From: a virus
Virus record (IMG/VR): IMGVR_UViG_3300027983_000019
Coordinates: 1-58,109 of that record
Strand: one strand, 5' to 3'
Length of the DNA: 58,109 bases
The position numbers were made by a program, and so were the translations under genes. A model generated the notes under the pieces. It had not been told where the DNA came from. It did no database searches and was given only the letters and a program-made list of their open reading frames with translations. Of this stretch, positions 38,266-46,770 are shown one piece after another (position 1 is the first letter of the stretch; every line of letters begins with the position of its first letter).

Positions 38266-38772
38266 CTAATTAAAAATATCTATACCCACCCAAATTTTTT
38301 TAGGTATAAACTCTAATCTTTTTATCACCATAGACACACCAATTATTGACTTATATACCCCATCTTCAACTCTCCAACTCACCAAATTTTGGTTGTGATT
38401 ATCAATATAATATAATCTACCCATTGGTACTAAATTAAGTGGTCGAACGGATACTAAATCCTGACCAATTGTTCTAGCCATTACTTGTTCAGCCATTGGT
38501 AATAAAGTATTATGATGTATAGGTTCACCATTAATAAATGGGTACATAATATCATTCAATATTTGTCTATTAACTTCAGTTGCAACTTGTTCAGATAATA
38601 ATGCTGTCAATTCAGCCTCAGCGTCGATGTTATGGAATGCTGTTAAATCTTGTGTTAATTCAGGTGTCCAAGTAACTCTTAAGTTCCTTGTTCGTATTTC
38701 TACTACTCCGTTATGAACATAATTACCAGTTATAAAGTTATGTGTGTAAGAACTTTTTTTAATCATTATCAT
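38266..38772 (-). CDS. Major-capsid-protein-like fragment (central part)
   Basis: 168 residues. NLRVTWTPELTQDLTAFHNI followed by DAEAELTALLSEQVATEVNR strongly resembles the conserved centre of T4 gp23-type capsid proteins (…ELAQDL.A.HG.DAEAEL..IL..E…E.NRE). N- and C-terminal capsid domains are absent. Starts with KKSSYTHNFITGNYVH, nearly repeated in the next gene upstream. Confidence 0.6.
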   Translation of the reverse strand: MIMIKKSSYTHNFITGNYVHNGVVEIRTRNLRVTWTPELTQDLTAFHNIDAEAELTALLSEQVATEVNRQILNDIMYPFINGEPIHHNTLLPMAEQVMARTIGQDLVSVRPLNLVPMGRLYYIDNHNQNLVSWRVEDGVYKSIIGVSMVIKRLEFIPKKIWVGIDIFN

Positions 38773-39013
38773 TAGTTAATGTGTCAGATAATGTTTGGTA
38801 TAATCTGTTATTTATGGGTCGGATTGTGTACCTTGATGAGATTGATTGGTTAGTTTGGTATTCATTCGAGACTACCTCCGTAAGTTCCATGGGTATGTAT
38901 GGTACAAACATATAACCAACATCTAAAAAATTGTTTCCTATTTTAAGGTGTACACCCTTACCTGTGATGAAATTATGACGAATATTGTCACATTTTATTA
39001 AAACGTTGTCCAT
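38759..39013 (-). CDS. Major-capsid-protein-like fragment (C-terminal part)
   Basis: 84 residues. GYMFVPYIPMELTEVVSNEY and SISSRYTIRPINNRLYQTL look like the C-terminal end of gp23-type capsid proteins (YFAPY.PL…SRYG…N.). Shares RHNFITGKGVH with the 38266 gene. Overlaps that gene by 14 bases. Confidence 0.5.
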   Translation of the reverse strand: MDNVLIKCDNIRHNFITGKGVHLKIGNNFLDVGYMFVPYIPMELTEVVSNEYQTNQSISSRYTIRPINNRLYQTLSDTLTNDND

Positions 39014-39024
39014 GTTAGTAAATA

Positions 39025-39933
39025 CTACATAACTTCTAAATTATGTGTACACTTTGGGCACGAATAACTCACATTAAATCTTTTATCGGTCACTATTTGT
39101 GTTCCACTACAACAATCATAAACACTTGTATCATCTTTTTTAGGTTTTTCATTAACTAAATCATACAAACAAATTAGGTCTTTATTAATAATAAAGGCAT
39201 ATCTATGTTTTCTAGTTCTAGATATCCAAACACCCTCTTTTTCTTTAGTAGTACCCCTTGGGTTAACTTTACCACCATCAGTGTAGGAAAAGAAATCACT
39301 CTTTTTGTTGGTTAATCCGTAATAACTGAAATTACATACTTGGTATATACTACCAGTGTGTCTACTATCATCAGCTAAAGTGATTACAGCTCTAATTTCT
39401 TCTTTTTTAAGGAGTTTAATACTTGTTGATAATAAAAACGATGTCGCGTTGGTTCCATTTAAGTTTGGCATAACACATAATCTACTTAGTTCTAATACCG
39501 ATTGGTCAGTGTTAGGCAAACCAAACCAACCTTTTAGTGCAACATTACCTTGTGGGTTAGAAAACGCCGTTACACCTAATAATTCACCACCACCCTTATG
39601 ATACATACCATAAGAAAATTTAGCAAAGAATTTAGCTGCACCTAAGTAATGATAGGTCTTTATGAACTCATATGCTATTTTTTTATCGATTAGTTTAATT
39701 ACGTAATCTTTTTTCTTAAAATCGTTGTTGTGTGTTTTTTCAGGTTCGGATTTCATCTTAAATATTGGGAAGTTCCCATGTGGTACTGTGTATTCATCAC
39801 CACTATCTTTGTCTTGGATTAGGTGACCACCATCCAACGGTTTCAAATAAACCCCGATATTATTAGTCTTACTTAAAAAAACATCACCAGGGTTTAAATC
39901 ACCTAATAATGTGTGTTCTTCATTAAAATTCAT
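39025..39933 (-). CDS. Mom-like DNA-modification protein
   Basis: 302 residues. Central block FIKTYHYLGAAKFFAKFSYG, SVLELSRLCVMPNLNGTNAT, AVITLADDSRHTGSIYQVCN and FSYYGLTNKKSDFF matches the phage Mu Mom GNAT-like family that adds a carbamoylmethyl group to adenine in DNA. A C-terminal zinc-binding-like YDCCSGTQI…YSCPKCTHNL is extra. Would protect phage DNA from restriction. Confidence 0.7.
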   Translation of the reverse strand: MNFNEEHTLLGDLNPGDVFLSKTNNIGVYLKPLDGGHLIQDKDSGDEYTVPHGNFPIFKMKSEPEKTHNNDFKKKDYVIKLIDKKIAYEFIKTYHYLGAAKFFAKFSYGMYHKGGGELLGVTAFSNPQGNVALKGWFGLPNTDQSVLELSRLCVMPNLNGTNATSFLLSTSIKLLKKEEIRAVITLADDSRHTGSIYQVCNFSYYGLTNKKSDFFSYTDGGKVNPRGTTKEKEGVWISRTRKHRYAFIINKDLICLYDLVNEKPKKDDTSVYDCCSGTQIVTDKRFNVSYSCPKCTHNLEVM

Positions 39934-40342
39934 GTCTTAATATGTGTTTATTGGGTTCGATGTTTATTCTAAAAACTGTTGATAGATTTTCTATTTTAGA
40001 TATGTCAACAGCTAATAAGTTGTAATCAACACTCACCACCCCGTTAGGTTCTATAGAACCATTAGCTCTGGTCGCTAAACCAAATTCACCATTTAATATA
40101 CCATTGATAATTAGTTCGTTATCTGTTTGTAAATCACCAACCATTGTCCCCCCAACCATTCTTAAATTAGTTATCTGATGTGTTGGGTTTTCGGTTAAAT
40201 GGGTTTGTGGTTGATATAGTTCAAAATATCCACCCAAGTATGTTTTTTTATTAACACATAACTTAGATAATAACTCAAACGGGTACACCCTATCATTCTT
40301 ATTTATTACATTAGATTCAAGTATTTTAATTGACATTCTCAT
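39923..40342 (-). CDS. Prohead-protease (gp21)-like protein lacking the expected Ser
   Basis: 139 residues. INKNDRVYPFELLSKL (N.R.YP), QTHLTENPTHQITNLRMVGG and NGEFGLATRANGSI align with T4 gp21-type proteases. Where active enzymes read G-V-S-S-R this has G-L-A-T-R, so the nucleophile appears lost. A helper, scaffold or decayed paralog. An in-frame ATG at 40336 is an alternative start. Confidence 0.6.
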   Translation of the reverse strand: MRMSIKILESNVINKNDRVYPFELLSKLCVNKKTYLGGYFELYQPQTHLTENPTHQITNLRMVGGTMVGDLQTDNELIINGILNGEFGLATRANGSIEPNGVVSVDYNLLAVDISKIENLSTVFRINIEPNKHILRHEF

Positions 40343-40584
40343 GTGTGTATGAATATTGGTGTGTTTTCACCCATCCATGCTTGGATTATATTAAATGAAA
40401 AATACTCATGAGCTTCCTCAAAAGACATATTATCTCTCGTTATTAAAATATCAATAATCTTGGAGACACTATAGGCCACAACTGGACCTAAATCTATTCG
40501 TTCAGCCATACCAATGATAGCCTCATCGAAACCATCACATGTTAACGCCTCTTCATTGTATTCTATAATTTCTTGATGTGTCAT
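40339..40584 (-). CDS. Conserved small phage protein
   Basis: 81 residues from ATG at 40584 (MTHQEIIEYNEEALTCDGFD). EALTCDGFDEAIIGMAERID and MSFEEAHEYFSFNIIQAWMG (with GENTPIF) form a pattern I have seen in many phages (EAL..DGF..A.IG…EA.EYF.FN…GE.TPIF). Function unknown. Confidence 0.6.
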   Translation of the reverse strand: MTHQEIIEYNEEALTCDGFDEAIIGMAERIDLGPVVAYSVSKIIDILITRDNMSFEEAHEYFSFNIIQAWMGENTPIFIHT

Positions 40585-40634
40585 ACGATAATAATAGGTA
40601 TAAAAAATGGGGTTATAAACCCCATTTTTATTAA

Positions 40635-41498
40635 TTACCATATTTTTCCATTACCACTTAACACAAAGCTTTTGGTGCCCATTCTATTATATATTATAAC
40701 ACCATTACCATTTAATGGTGACATAAAATAATCAATATCTACATACCACCTACTTTTACTAGCTTCTATGGCTTGTTCCTCCCAATTTTTAACTTGACAG
40801 GTAATTGTTCTACCCTTATATTCCATTATTAAATCAGCCCCAAATAACATATCAATGAAGTCACCATTACCACCTTGATATAATTTTTTCATACCGAATT
40901 TTTCTAAAACTTTACAAACATAAGATTCAGCAGCATCACCTATATTTGTCATATGGATTGAATTTCTAGTAAACACCTTTATATCATCAATTGAGTAATA
41001 CTCGTTGATTAGTTGTGATAATGTGGGTTTTATACTTTCTAGATACTTCTTAACACCAATTAATTCTTTATCCATCAAATTACTAAGTTGACCTTTTTTT
41101 ATTATTAAATCAGTCACTAATTCAGCCAAATCACTATAATTCGTGTTTAATTTATTAACGTAATGCCACTCACCACCTTCATCTATAACTAAACCAGCTT
41201 CTAATAGTTTTTCATGTATATACACACCATCCACCAACTTAATAGAATTAAATTTTCCGGTGTCATAAAGTAGTTTTAGTGGTTCTTGGTATTCTTCAGT
41301 TCTATCCTCAATAACCTTAATAGTATTTAACATGTTATCAACAATACACCTCAAACCCAAACCACTCCCACTATATAACCATGAAGATAAACTACTAATT
41401 TTCTGACATAGTTTTCTAGCCTCTGGGTCACTAAAGTTTGAACAACTTTTGTAATTAGTTTTACTAATCTCCTCTTTTATTATTTTCTTTATATTCAT
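40635..41498 (-). CDS. Putative nuclease with capsid-targeting-like N-terminus
   Basis: 287 residues. Start MNIKKIIKEEISKTNYKSC gives the I-K-E prohead-protease site. The C-terminal third has ESYVCKVLEKFGMKKLYQGG, then FGADLIMEYKGRTITCQVKN: the E … D … QxK layout of PD-(D/E)xK (Mrr-like) nucleases. If packaged, it would enter the cell with the DNA. An ATG two codons upstream is possible. Confidence 0.6.
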   Translation of the reverse strand: MNIKKIIKEEISKTNYKSCSNFSDPEARKLCQKISSLSSWLYSGSGLGLRCIVDNMLNTIKVIEDRTEEYQEPLKLLYDTGKFNSIKLVDGVYIHEKLLEAGLVIDEGGEWHYVNKLNTNYSDLAELVTDLIIKKGQLSNLMDKELIGVKKYLESIKPTLSQLINEYYSIDDIKVFTRNSIHMTNIGDAAESYVCKVLEKFGMKKLYQGGNGDFIDMLFGADLIMEYKGRTITCQVKNWEEQAIEASKSRWYVDIDYFMSPLNGNGVIIYNRMGTKSFVLSGNGKIW

Positions 41499-41523
41499 AG
41501 TCATATATGATTTATCTACTCAA

Positions 41524-42405
41524 TTACGTATCCATGTTTTTACCAAACATTTCGGATTCCTTAGCTCTTCTAGGTATGTGACCTTGGTATGTTATATGTG
41601 TGTTTTTAATCTTTTCTCTAGCTTCTTCATAATCACCTCGTTTAACTATTTGTATAAAATCTGAGTTCCTAAATCCACTTACACCCATATTAAATATCAT
41701 AGATATCATAGCTTCATACATGTCTTGGTCTATTTCATACCCAACACCCTTTTTATCCCAATCATTTAACAATCGGTCTAATCCATCTTTTGCGTATAAA
41801 ACATCAGCTTTAAATAATTTTTTAGCCCTTTCTATAGTAATCACATCACCCTTTTTAAATTGTGACTGATTAATTCGTTCAGCGTGACCCCAACCAATTG
41901 TAACCATATCATCACCTAATTGATAAGCTTTTAATACAGCTTCACCTTTATTTTTTCTACTACCCTCCTCATATTTAAGGAAGTCAATTAGGTTTTTAGT
42001 CACCTTGGTTGGTTTAGTATATTTAACCCCCTTAACCTTTGGTGTTGTTGGTAGGGATGTACTTGTCATTAAAACCTCTTTTTCAATTTCAGGAACACCG
42101 TTTGAAACGATGTTTGAAACACTATTGAGACCTAAGATACTAATTAATCCCGTAATAACATACCTAATCATTTTTATTTTTAAATTTTTTGGTACGCTCT
42201 CCACTTTTTTTATAAAGGTTATTAAATATTGTTCAGCTTGTGAACTTGTTTTAACATTCTTTTTTGTATTATCGATTTTATCTTTAACCACATCCCACTC
42301 AAATGTTGGTGATGTCTCATCCTCAGATAAAACAATAAGGTCATTAATGAATGACCATTCGTTGAATGATATCACTTCCTCCTTAATTATTTTTCTTATA
42401 TCCAT
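41524..42405 (-). CDS. GH24-type lysozyme with capsid-targeting-like N-terminus and membrane helix
   Basis: 293 residues. MDIRKIIKEEVISFNEWSF start, a helix around IRYVITGLISILGLNSVSNI, then a lysozyme domain from about residue 150: LIDFLKYEEGSRKN (catalytic Glu), VTIGWGHAERI and the late RRAKESEMFG. T4-lysozyme type muramidase. The N-terminus suggests delivery from the virion; a second role in lysis is possible. Preceded by TATATTTATAAAC. Confidence 0.75.
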   Translation of the reverse strand: MDIRKIIKEEVISFNEWSFINDLIVLSEDETSPTFEWDVVKDKIDNTKKNVKTSSQAEQYLITFIKKVESVPKNLKIKMIRYVITGLISILGLNSVSNIVSNGVPEIEKEVLMTSTSLPTTPKVKGVKYTKPTKVTKNLIDFLKYEEGSRKNKGEAVLKAYQLGDDMVTIGWGHAERINQSQFKKGDVITIERAKKLFKADVLYAKDGLDRLLNDWDKKGVGYEIDQDMYEAMISMIFNMGVSGFRNSDFIQIVKRGDYEEAREKIKNTHITYQGHIPRRAKESEMFGKNMDT

Positions 42406-42467
42406 GTTTATAAATATAATGTTAACGCATAAAAAATGGGGTAATAATTAAATCATCACCCCATTTT

Positions 42468-44105
42468 TTACTGAGTTACCTCAACGACAGAGACGTTAGT
42501 TTCCACTTCATCCCATGCGTCTATTAGTACCTTAGCGAACTGACTTTCTTTCCCAGTCCACCCTGACAATATAGCTCCTCTATATAAATTTTCAGGAACA
42601 ACCGAGTTATTATATCCAGCTGTTTGTATCGTAAACATATTAACCTTCGGGTTAACATCTTTCCTATACCTCTCAACTAATTTAAGAACATCGATGTAGT
42701 TCCCATAACTAGTACCACCATAAATATAGTCTTTATAGTCACTTCGGTTTATCCCAAACAACGAACCGTGTCCAGCTTGTTGGTCTGAGTATATAAAGAT
42801 ATTGTCGTAGTGAACTTTGTTTTCGATTGCCTCCTTGAAGAACAACCAAATACCATTTTCAGTTCTTGGACCTTGTTTTTTACCTCGTTCTTTGGTTTCT
42901 TTCATTTGAGATAAGATACCATTTCTTTTCGAAACAGGTTTTAAATCTAGTTTATCACCGAAAACGCCAACCTCACCTTCATCAGATTGTATCGCGGTAA
43001 TTATACTAGACAAGTTACCTATATCAGCAACAGTAACAGTACCATATTCAGAATTAAAAGAACCCCAAGCCGAACCAGAGTTATCAGATAAACAAACTGT
43101 TTTACCCTTTAATTTAGGTAAATTTTTCACCGAAATATCAAGACACTCTTCAAGTGCATCTTTCAATAGACCTTCGTGATTAACACCTTCAATAGCTTTG
43201 AACGCTGAGTAATATCTAAAAGGGAATTGTTTACCGTAAAGTACACCGCCTTTTAATTTTTCACACACATCTTTAGTGAATAGTAGGTCATTAACCTCTG
43301 TGAAGATACCTCTAAGATTTATTAGTAAAGCCATATGAGGTATTTTGATTGTATCAAAAATCTCTTTCCATGTTTTACCTTCGGACCTTAAACTTTCCCA
43401 TGTTCGTGAACTTTCTTCCACAGTGACATTACCCGTAGTCATCATCTCTGTAATGACATCTGATTTAGCGTGAGAAATTCTCACTAAATCTATAAGTCCT
43501 TTGGATTTATACTTATTCATTCTGTAAGCGTCGAACTCACCTAACGCGTCAGCCCAAACCCTTTTTACGATTGACGGTAAACCCTTTTTGGTCACATTTA
43601 ACCACATGTAGTAGTCAAACTGATTTGTGATGTCATCAGGTCTGATAATAAGTTCAGAACCAATTTTTCTCATAACACCAGGGTTTTCTTTGTTAAATTC
43701 AACCCTTCCTTCGTGTCTTGCTGCTCTAATAAATATTACAGCTGGGTTCATCCTCATGAAATACTCGTGTCTTAAAGTACGAGCTAATTCCAAAGTCCCC
43801 ATAAAGTTTTCAGTTAATGCCTCATCAATACACTTAGTAAAAACATCTGTTGTTGTTTCAACTTCATCGTCAGAATATAACCCAAGTACGTCATTCTTCA
43901 TAATAGTCTGAATATTGGTTGGTTTATCGTGTGATGCTTTGTAGTAAGATGGTTCACCGAATATTGAACTCCCAGCTACAATCCTTAACGTGTCTAATGG
44001 TTTTAAGGTATAAGATGTACCTCCCATAAAATTTGTTACGGACGTTCCTTCGTGTGTTCTAATACTCGACACTGTTTTCTTAGAAGATTTTGAAAATTTA
44101 CTCAT
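42468..44105 (-). CDS. rsr: Ro60 (TROVE/vWA) RNA-binding protein
   Basis: 545 residues, full Ro60 length. HEAT-like TROVE part includes FIRAARHEGRVEF, RVWADALGEFDAYRM, LLINLRGIF and PFRYYSAFKAIE. The vWA-type domain has KTVCLSDNSGSAW (MIDAS-like D-x-S-x-S: D-N-S-G-S) and IFIYSDQQAGHGSLF. Ro60 rings hold misfolded RNAs and Y RNA in RNA quality control. A Y-like RNA locus with its own promoter and terminator lies immediately upstream. Confidence 0.88.
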   Translation of the reverse strand: MSKFSKSSKKTVSSIRTHEGTSVTNFMGGTSYTLKPLDTLRIVAGSSIFGEPSYYKASHDKPTNIQTIMKNDVLGLYSDDEVETTTDVFTKCIDEALTENFMGTLELARTLRHEYFMRMNPAVIFIRAARHEGRVEFNKENPGVMRKIGSELIIRPDDITNQFDYYMWLNVTKKGLPSIVKRVWADALGEFDAYRMNKYKSKGLIDLVRISHAKSDVITEMMTTGNVTVEESSRTWESLRSEGKTWKEIFDTIKIPHMALLINLRGIFTEVNDLLFTKDVCEKLKGGVLYGKQFPFRYYSAFKAIEGVNHEGLLKDALEECLDISVKNLPKLKGKTVCLSDNSGSAWGSFNSEYGTVTVADIGNLSSIITAIQSDEGEVGVFGDKLDLKPVSKRNGILSQMKETKERGKKQGPRTENGIWLFFKEAIENKVHYDNIFIYSDQQAGHGSLFGINRSDYKDYIYGGTSYGNYIDVLKLVERYRKDVNPKVNMFTIQTAGYNNSVVPENLYRGAILSGWTGKESQFAKVLIDAWDEVETNVSVVEVTQ

Positions 44106-44133
44106 AGTTTTAATATTTTATTAATGTTTAGAC

Positions 44134-44180
44134 ATAAAAAACCCCTTTACTGATTGGTGGGGTAGTAAAGGGGTTATAAA
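44134..44180 (-). terminator. Terminator between Y RNA locus and Ro60 gene
   Basis: Minus strand AACCCCTTTACT…AGTAAAGGGGTTTTTT: 12-bp stem with T6. Confidence 0.85.
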
Positions 44181-44222
44181 GACAACACCCCACATTAGTG
44201 GAATGTTGTTTTTTGGAATATC

Positions 44223-44300
44223 CTTTACTGAGAATAGTTGATAGAGTATGGTTTTTATATATAAGCTATAGATGTAACTCGTATCACCGCTTCAGTAAAT
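44223..44300 (-). ncRNA. Y RNA-like element, short
   Basis: 78 bases. Outer helix TTTACTGA/TCAGTAAA, then GAAGCGGTGATACGAGTTAC, with inner helix TGATA-GAG/CTC-TATCA (one bulge). Shares the GAAGCGGT…GAGTTACATC strand with the RNA at 22937-23010. Confidence 0.65.
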
Positions 44301-44314
44301 ATTTTAGACTTATT

Positions 44315-44593
44315 TAGGTCTATTCGAGATTTACTCAGAATAGTTCATATGTTACATATTATTGTTGGTTACTTTTATTCACCTCTAATGTATGACACGT
44401 TACAGATATAGGATGTAATCCTCTTAAGTTACAGTGTCATAAGTTTCTGACATCTTATTTAAGGACGTTTATGTTAGTCCGACAATTTTAATTCACAACT
44501 TTGGTTTTTACACTTCCCGTTGTTGGTACAATATTGACAAATATCCCTATCTATTTTAAGAAGTATCTATTTTAACCGCTTCGAATAAACCTA
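44315..44593 (-). ncRNA. Y RNA-like element, long
   Basis: 279 bases closed by a 13-bp helix TAGGTTTATTCGA / TCGAATAGACCTA (one G-U), followed directly by GAAGCGGTTAAAATAG with inner pairing AATAG/CTATT. The same helix-GAAGCGGT arrangement as the two short elements. Size is like bacterial YrlA-type Y RNAs. Together with 44223-44300 it forms one transcript. Confidence 0.65.
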
Positions 44594-44620
44594 AAAGTCT
44601 TTGTTTCTGTTTGTTTATTA

Positions 44621-44649
44621 AAAATATGTATCTTTTTTCGTAATGTCAA
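44621..44649 (-). promoter_or_regulatory. Promoter of the Y RNA locus
   Basis: Minus strand TTGACA (44649-44644) and TACATATTTT (44630-44621); the downstream box deviates from TAnnTTTG. Confidence 0.5.
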
Positions 44650-44669
44650 GGGTTTACCCTATTTTTTAA

Positions 44670-45356
44670 TCACAAATTTTCTAATTGATTAATTAAATTT
44701 TTAGCTGTCTCAATATCACCATTATCGAGTGCATCTTGTGCTTTTACTAATAATCCAGCCTTATCATCACCCACCACTTTTATTTCTGAAGCCATCTCTA
44801 ATAGTTTAACCCTTATAATTGGTTCACCTATGAGTTTAATTTTAGTTGTTAAAGCCTCAAACTCAACTCTATCCATTGGGTTTTTATTATCACAATGTTC
44901 ATTAATCTCCGTGATTAAATTATTAATAATTTTGGTACCATTTTCTCTTTCACTTACAGATATTTGGTGTGACTTATTTTCTAATAAAGAGTATCTAATT
45001 GTGTGAATATTAGCCATGAATGTTTTCTCAGGTGATTCAACAATATCACCACCTTCCGTTAAAATCCTAACACAATCATCCACCATATCCATAATTATAT
45101 TTTGACTTGTTGTTATAATTCTAACCTCATCGTTTATGATTGTTGAACTAACAATCATTGATATGAAATTCTTCACCTGTGGTAAGGACATTTCTTTTTC
45201 AGGGAATAAGAATGTTGTTGGTGAAAACTCCAACATTTCCTCAATCTGTTTATTTGAGTGGTAAGGTGCTACCAAACATTTTAATACTTTACCACCATAC
45301 ATCATTTTTGATGTTGATATTTGTTCTTCCGTTAATTCGAATAAATTCTTTACCAT
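44670..45356 (-). CDS. Hypothetical helical protein
   Basis: 228 residues, mainly alpha-helical; C-terminal KAGLLVKAQDALDNGDIETA looks like a short TPR-like repeat. Unknown. Shares the strand with and lies upstream of the Ro60/Y RNA unit. Confidence 0.6.
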   Translation of the reverse strand: MVKNLFELTEEQISTSKMMYGGKVLKCLVAPYHSNKQIEEMLEFSPTTFLFPEKEMSLPQVKNFISMIVSSTIINDEVRIITTSQNIIMDMVDDCVRILTEGGDIVESPEKTFMANIHTIRYSLLENKSHQISVSERENGTKIINNLITEINEHCDNKNPMDRVEFEALTTKIKLIGEPIIRVKLLEMASEIKVVGDDKAGLLVKAQDALDNGDIETAKNLINQLENL

Positions 45357-45357
45357 A

Positions 45358-45582
45358 TTATTTAATTAAATGTTTAACACTTTCACATGGTACACATGTA
45401 ACCCCTAACCCAGTTGCATCTGTACTAAAAGATTTTCTTGATGCGACAATACCAAAACATAAATTAGTTCTACTGTCTCTCACGTATTGAATGTCGTTAG
45501 AATCAACATCTACATTACCAGATGTAGATACACTACAACTCATCATTCCTAACCCTAATCCTAACACCATTATTCTTCTCAT
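45358..45582 (-). CDS. Small lipoprotein
   Basis: 74 residues; signal MVLGLGLGMMSCSVS with lipobox MMSC; TRC-like LCFGIVASRKSFSTDATGLG and VTCVPCE contain Cys residues that may pair. Confidence 0.65.
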   Translation of the reverse strand: MRRIMVLGLGLGMMSCSVSTSGNVDVDSNDIQYVRDSRTNLCFGIVASRKSFSTDATGLGVTCVPCESVKHLIK

Positions 45583-45594
45583 ATTTTATTTATT

Positions 45595-46164
45595 TTAATC
45601 CCACCAATTCTCGATTTTTTGATTTAGAATTTTGAACAATAAATTTTTACATCTTACTTGGTTTTCATGTGCAATTTCCATCGCTATTATTTTACCACCA
45701 TCTTCTTGTTTTTTTTCTAATGGTTGATTAAAACGATTAATTTCCCCACTAATAACTTTTTTATATTGTCGGGGATATTTTTTAAAGTATTCACTAAAAT
45801 TTTCAGATAAAAACACATCGTTAATTTCATAACTCTTTATATCACTTTTTAATTTATCTAAGTTTTCACCAAAAGTAATTTTATTTTCATAGTATGACTG
45901 ATATTCCATATTATAATACTCATCTTGACAATGTCTAATTAATTTAGTACATAATAATATTTGTTCAGAATCACGTTTAGATTGAGTATGAATACCTTGA
46001 TTTTTTAACTTAAACCTTAATATTTCATATATGTAAAAAGTATCCCAATCACGGTCTTTATATATGATTGGGAACCACTTAATTAAGTTTTTAATCCCAT
46101 ATATAAAATTCCTAGGGACGTGTTTAGCATCAAATCTAATCCAAATTTTTAATTTATCTAACAT
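45595..46164 (-). CDS. Conserved phage protein, unknown
   Basis: 189 residues; N-terminal NFIYGIKNLIKWFPIIYKDR DWDTFYIYEILRFKL matches a family I have seen in large phages (GI.NLI.W…IW.DRDWD…L..KL). Basic and helical. Function unknown. Confidence 0.6.
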   Translation of the reverse strand: MLDKLKIWIRFDAKHVPRNFIYGIKNLIKWFPIIYKDRDWDTFYIYEILRFKLKNQGIHTQSKRDSEQILLCTKLIRHCQDEYYNMEYQSYYENKITFGENLDKLKSDIKSYEINDVFLSENFSEYFKKYPRQYKKVISGEINRFNQPLEKKQEDGGKIIAMEIAHENQVRCKNLLFKILNQKIENWWD

Positions 46165-46172
46165 AGTTTTTA

Positions 46173-46565
46173 TTAAATATATTCTTTTATGATTTGTGAA
46201 ACAACTTTGTTATCAGCCATACCTTTGAAGTTTTTATTAAATTCACCCATCATTTGACCGATGTTATTTAAACCATTCTTACTATATGTGGATATGATTT
46301 CACGAATTCTATCTTCACCCATTAAAATAGGTAGATACGTTTCAATATAACTTAATTCCTTTTCGGATTCACTGTTGTTTGTTTCTTTAAGTGATTTTTC
46401 CATTTTCTTAACCACCACCAACACATTTTCATCTGTCGGTTCAATACCTTTACCACCCATGGCATCTATTTCTCCTTTAATTACCCCAAGGAAATTCTTT
46501 TTATTCATGTCTTTAGCTTTAAAAGCTGTCATGAAATCTTTGTTAATTTGTTCTTTTAGTGTCAT
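46173..46565 (-). CDS. GatB/YqeY-domain protein
   Basis: 130 residues; KEQINKDFMTAFKAKDMNKK at the start, VKKMEKSLKETNNSESEKEL in the middle and IGQMMGEFNKNFKGMADNKV near the end follow YqeY closely. The domain resembles the tRNA-binding tail of GatB; fits the tRNA-rich genome. Confidence 0.85.
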   Translation of the reverse strand: MTLKEQINKDFMTAFKAKDMNKKNFLGVIKGEIDAMGGKGIEPTDENVLVVVKKMEKSLKETNNSESEKELSYIETYLPILMGEDRIREIISTYSKNGLNNIGQMMGEFNKNFKGMADNKVVSQIIKEYI

Positions 46566-46571
46566 TTTTTT

Positions 46572-46769
46572 TTATTTTTTAATAAAACTAATCTTCGTTA
46601 CTTGGTATAACCAAACACCTGTGACCAATGTTAAACAATGGGACATTAACCCCAATAATTCATGTTTAGATGATAACCAATAGTATATTTCGGATAAAAA
46701 AATGACCCAAACCACCCATGTTAATATAAACACAATTATTTTCGATATTTTTTCTAAAATTTTACCCAT
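46572..46769 (-). CDS. Small membrane protein
   Basis: 65 residues, two hydrophobic helices (IIVFILTWVVWVIFLSEIYY and LMSHCLTLVTGVWLYQVT). Unknown; a holin is one possibility. Confidence 0.55.
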   Translation of the reverse strand: MGKILEKISKIIVFILTWVVWVIFLSEIYYWLSSKHELLGLMSHCLTLVTGVWLYQVTKISFIKK

Positions 46770-46770
46770 T

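Noticed and set aside
44180-44640. Tandem tRNA or riboswitch reading of the RNA upstream of Ro60
   Set aside because: No T-arm or CCA-type acceptor; the repeated GAAGCGGT core and 13-bp closing helix fit a Y RNA better.
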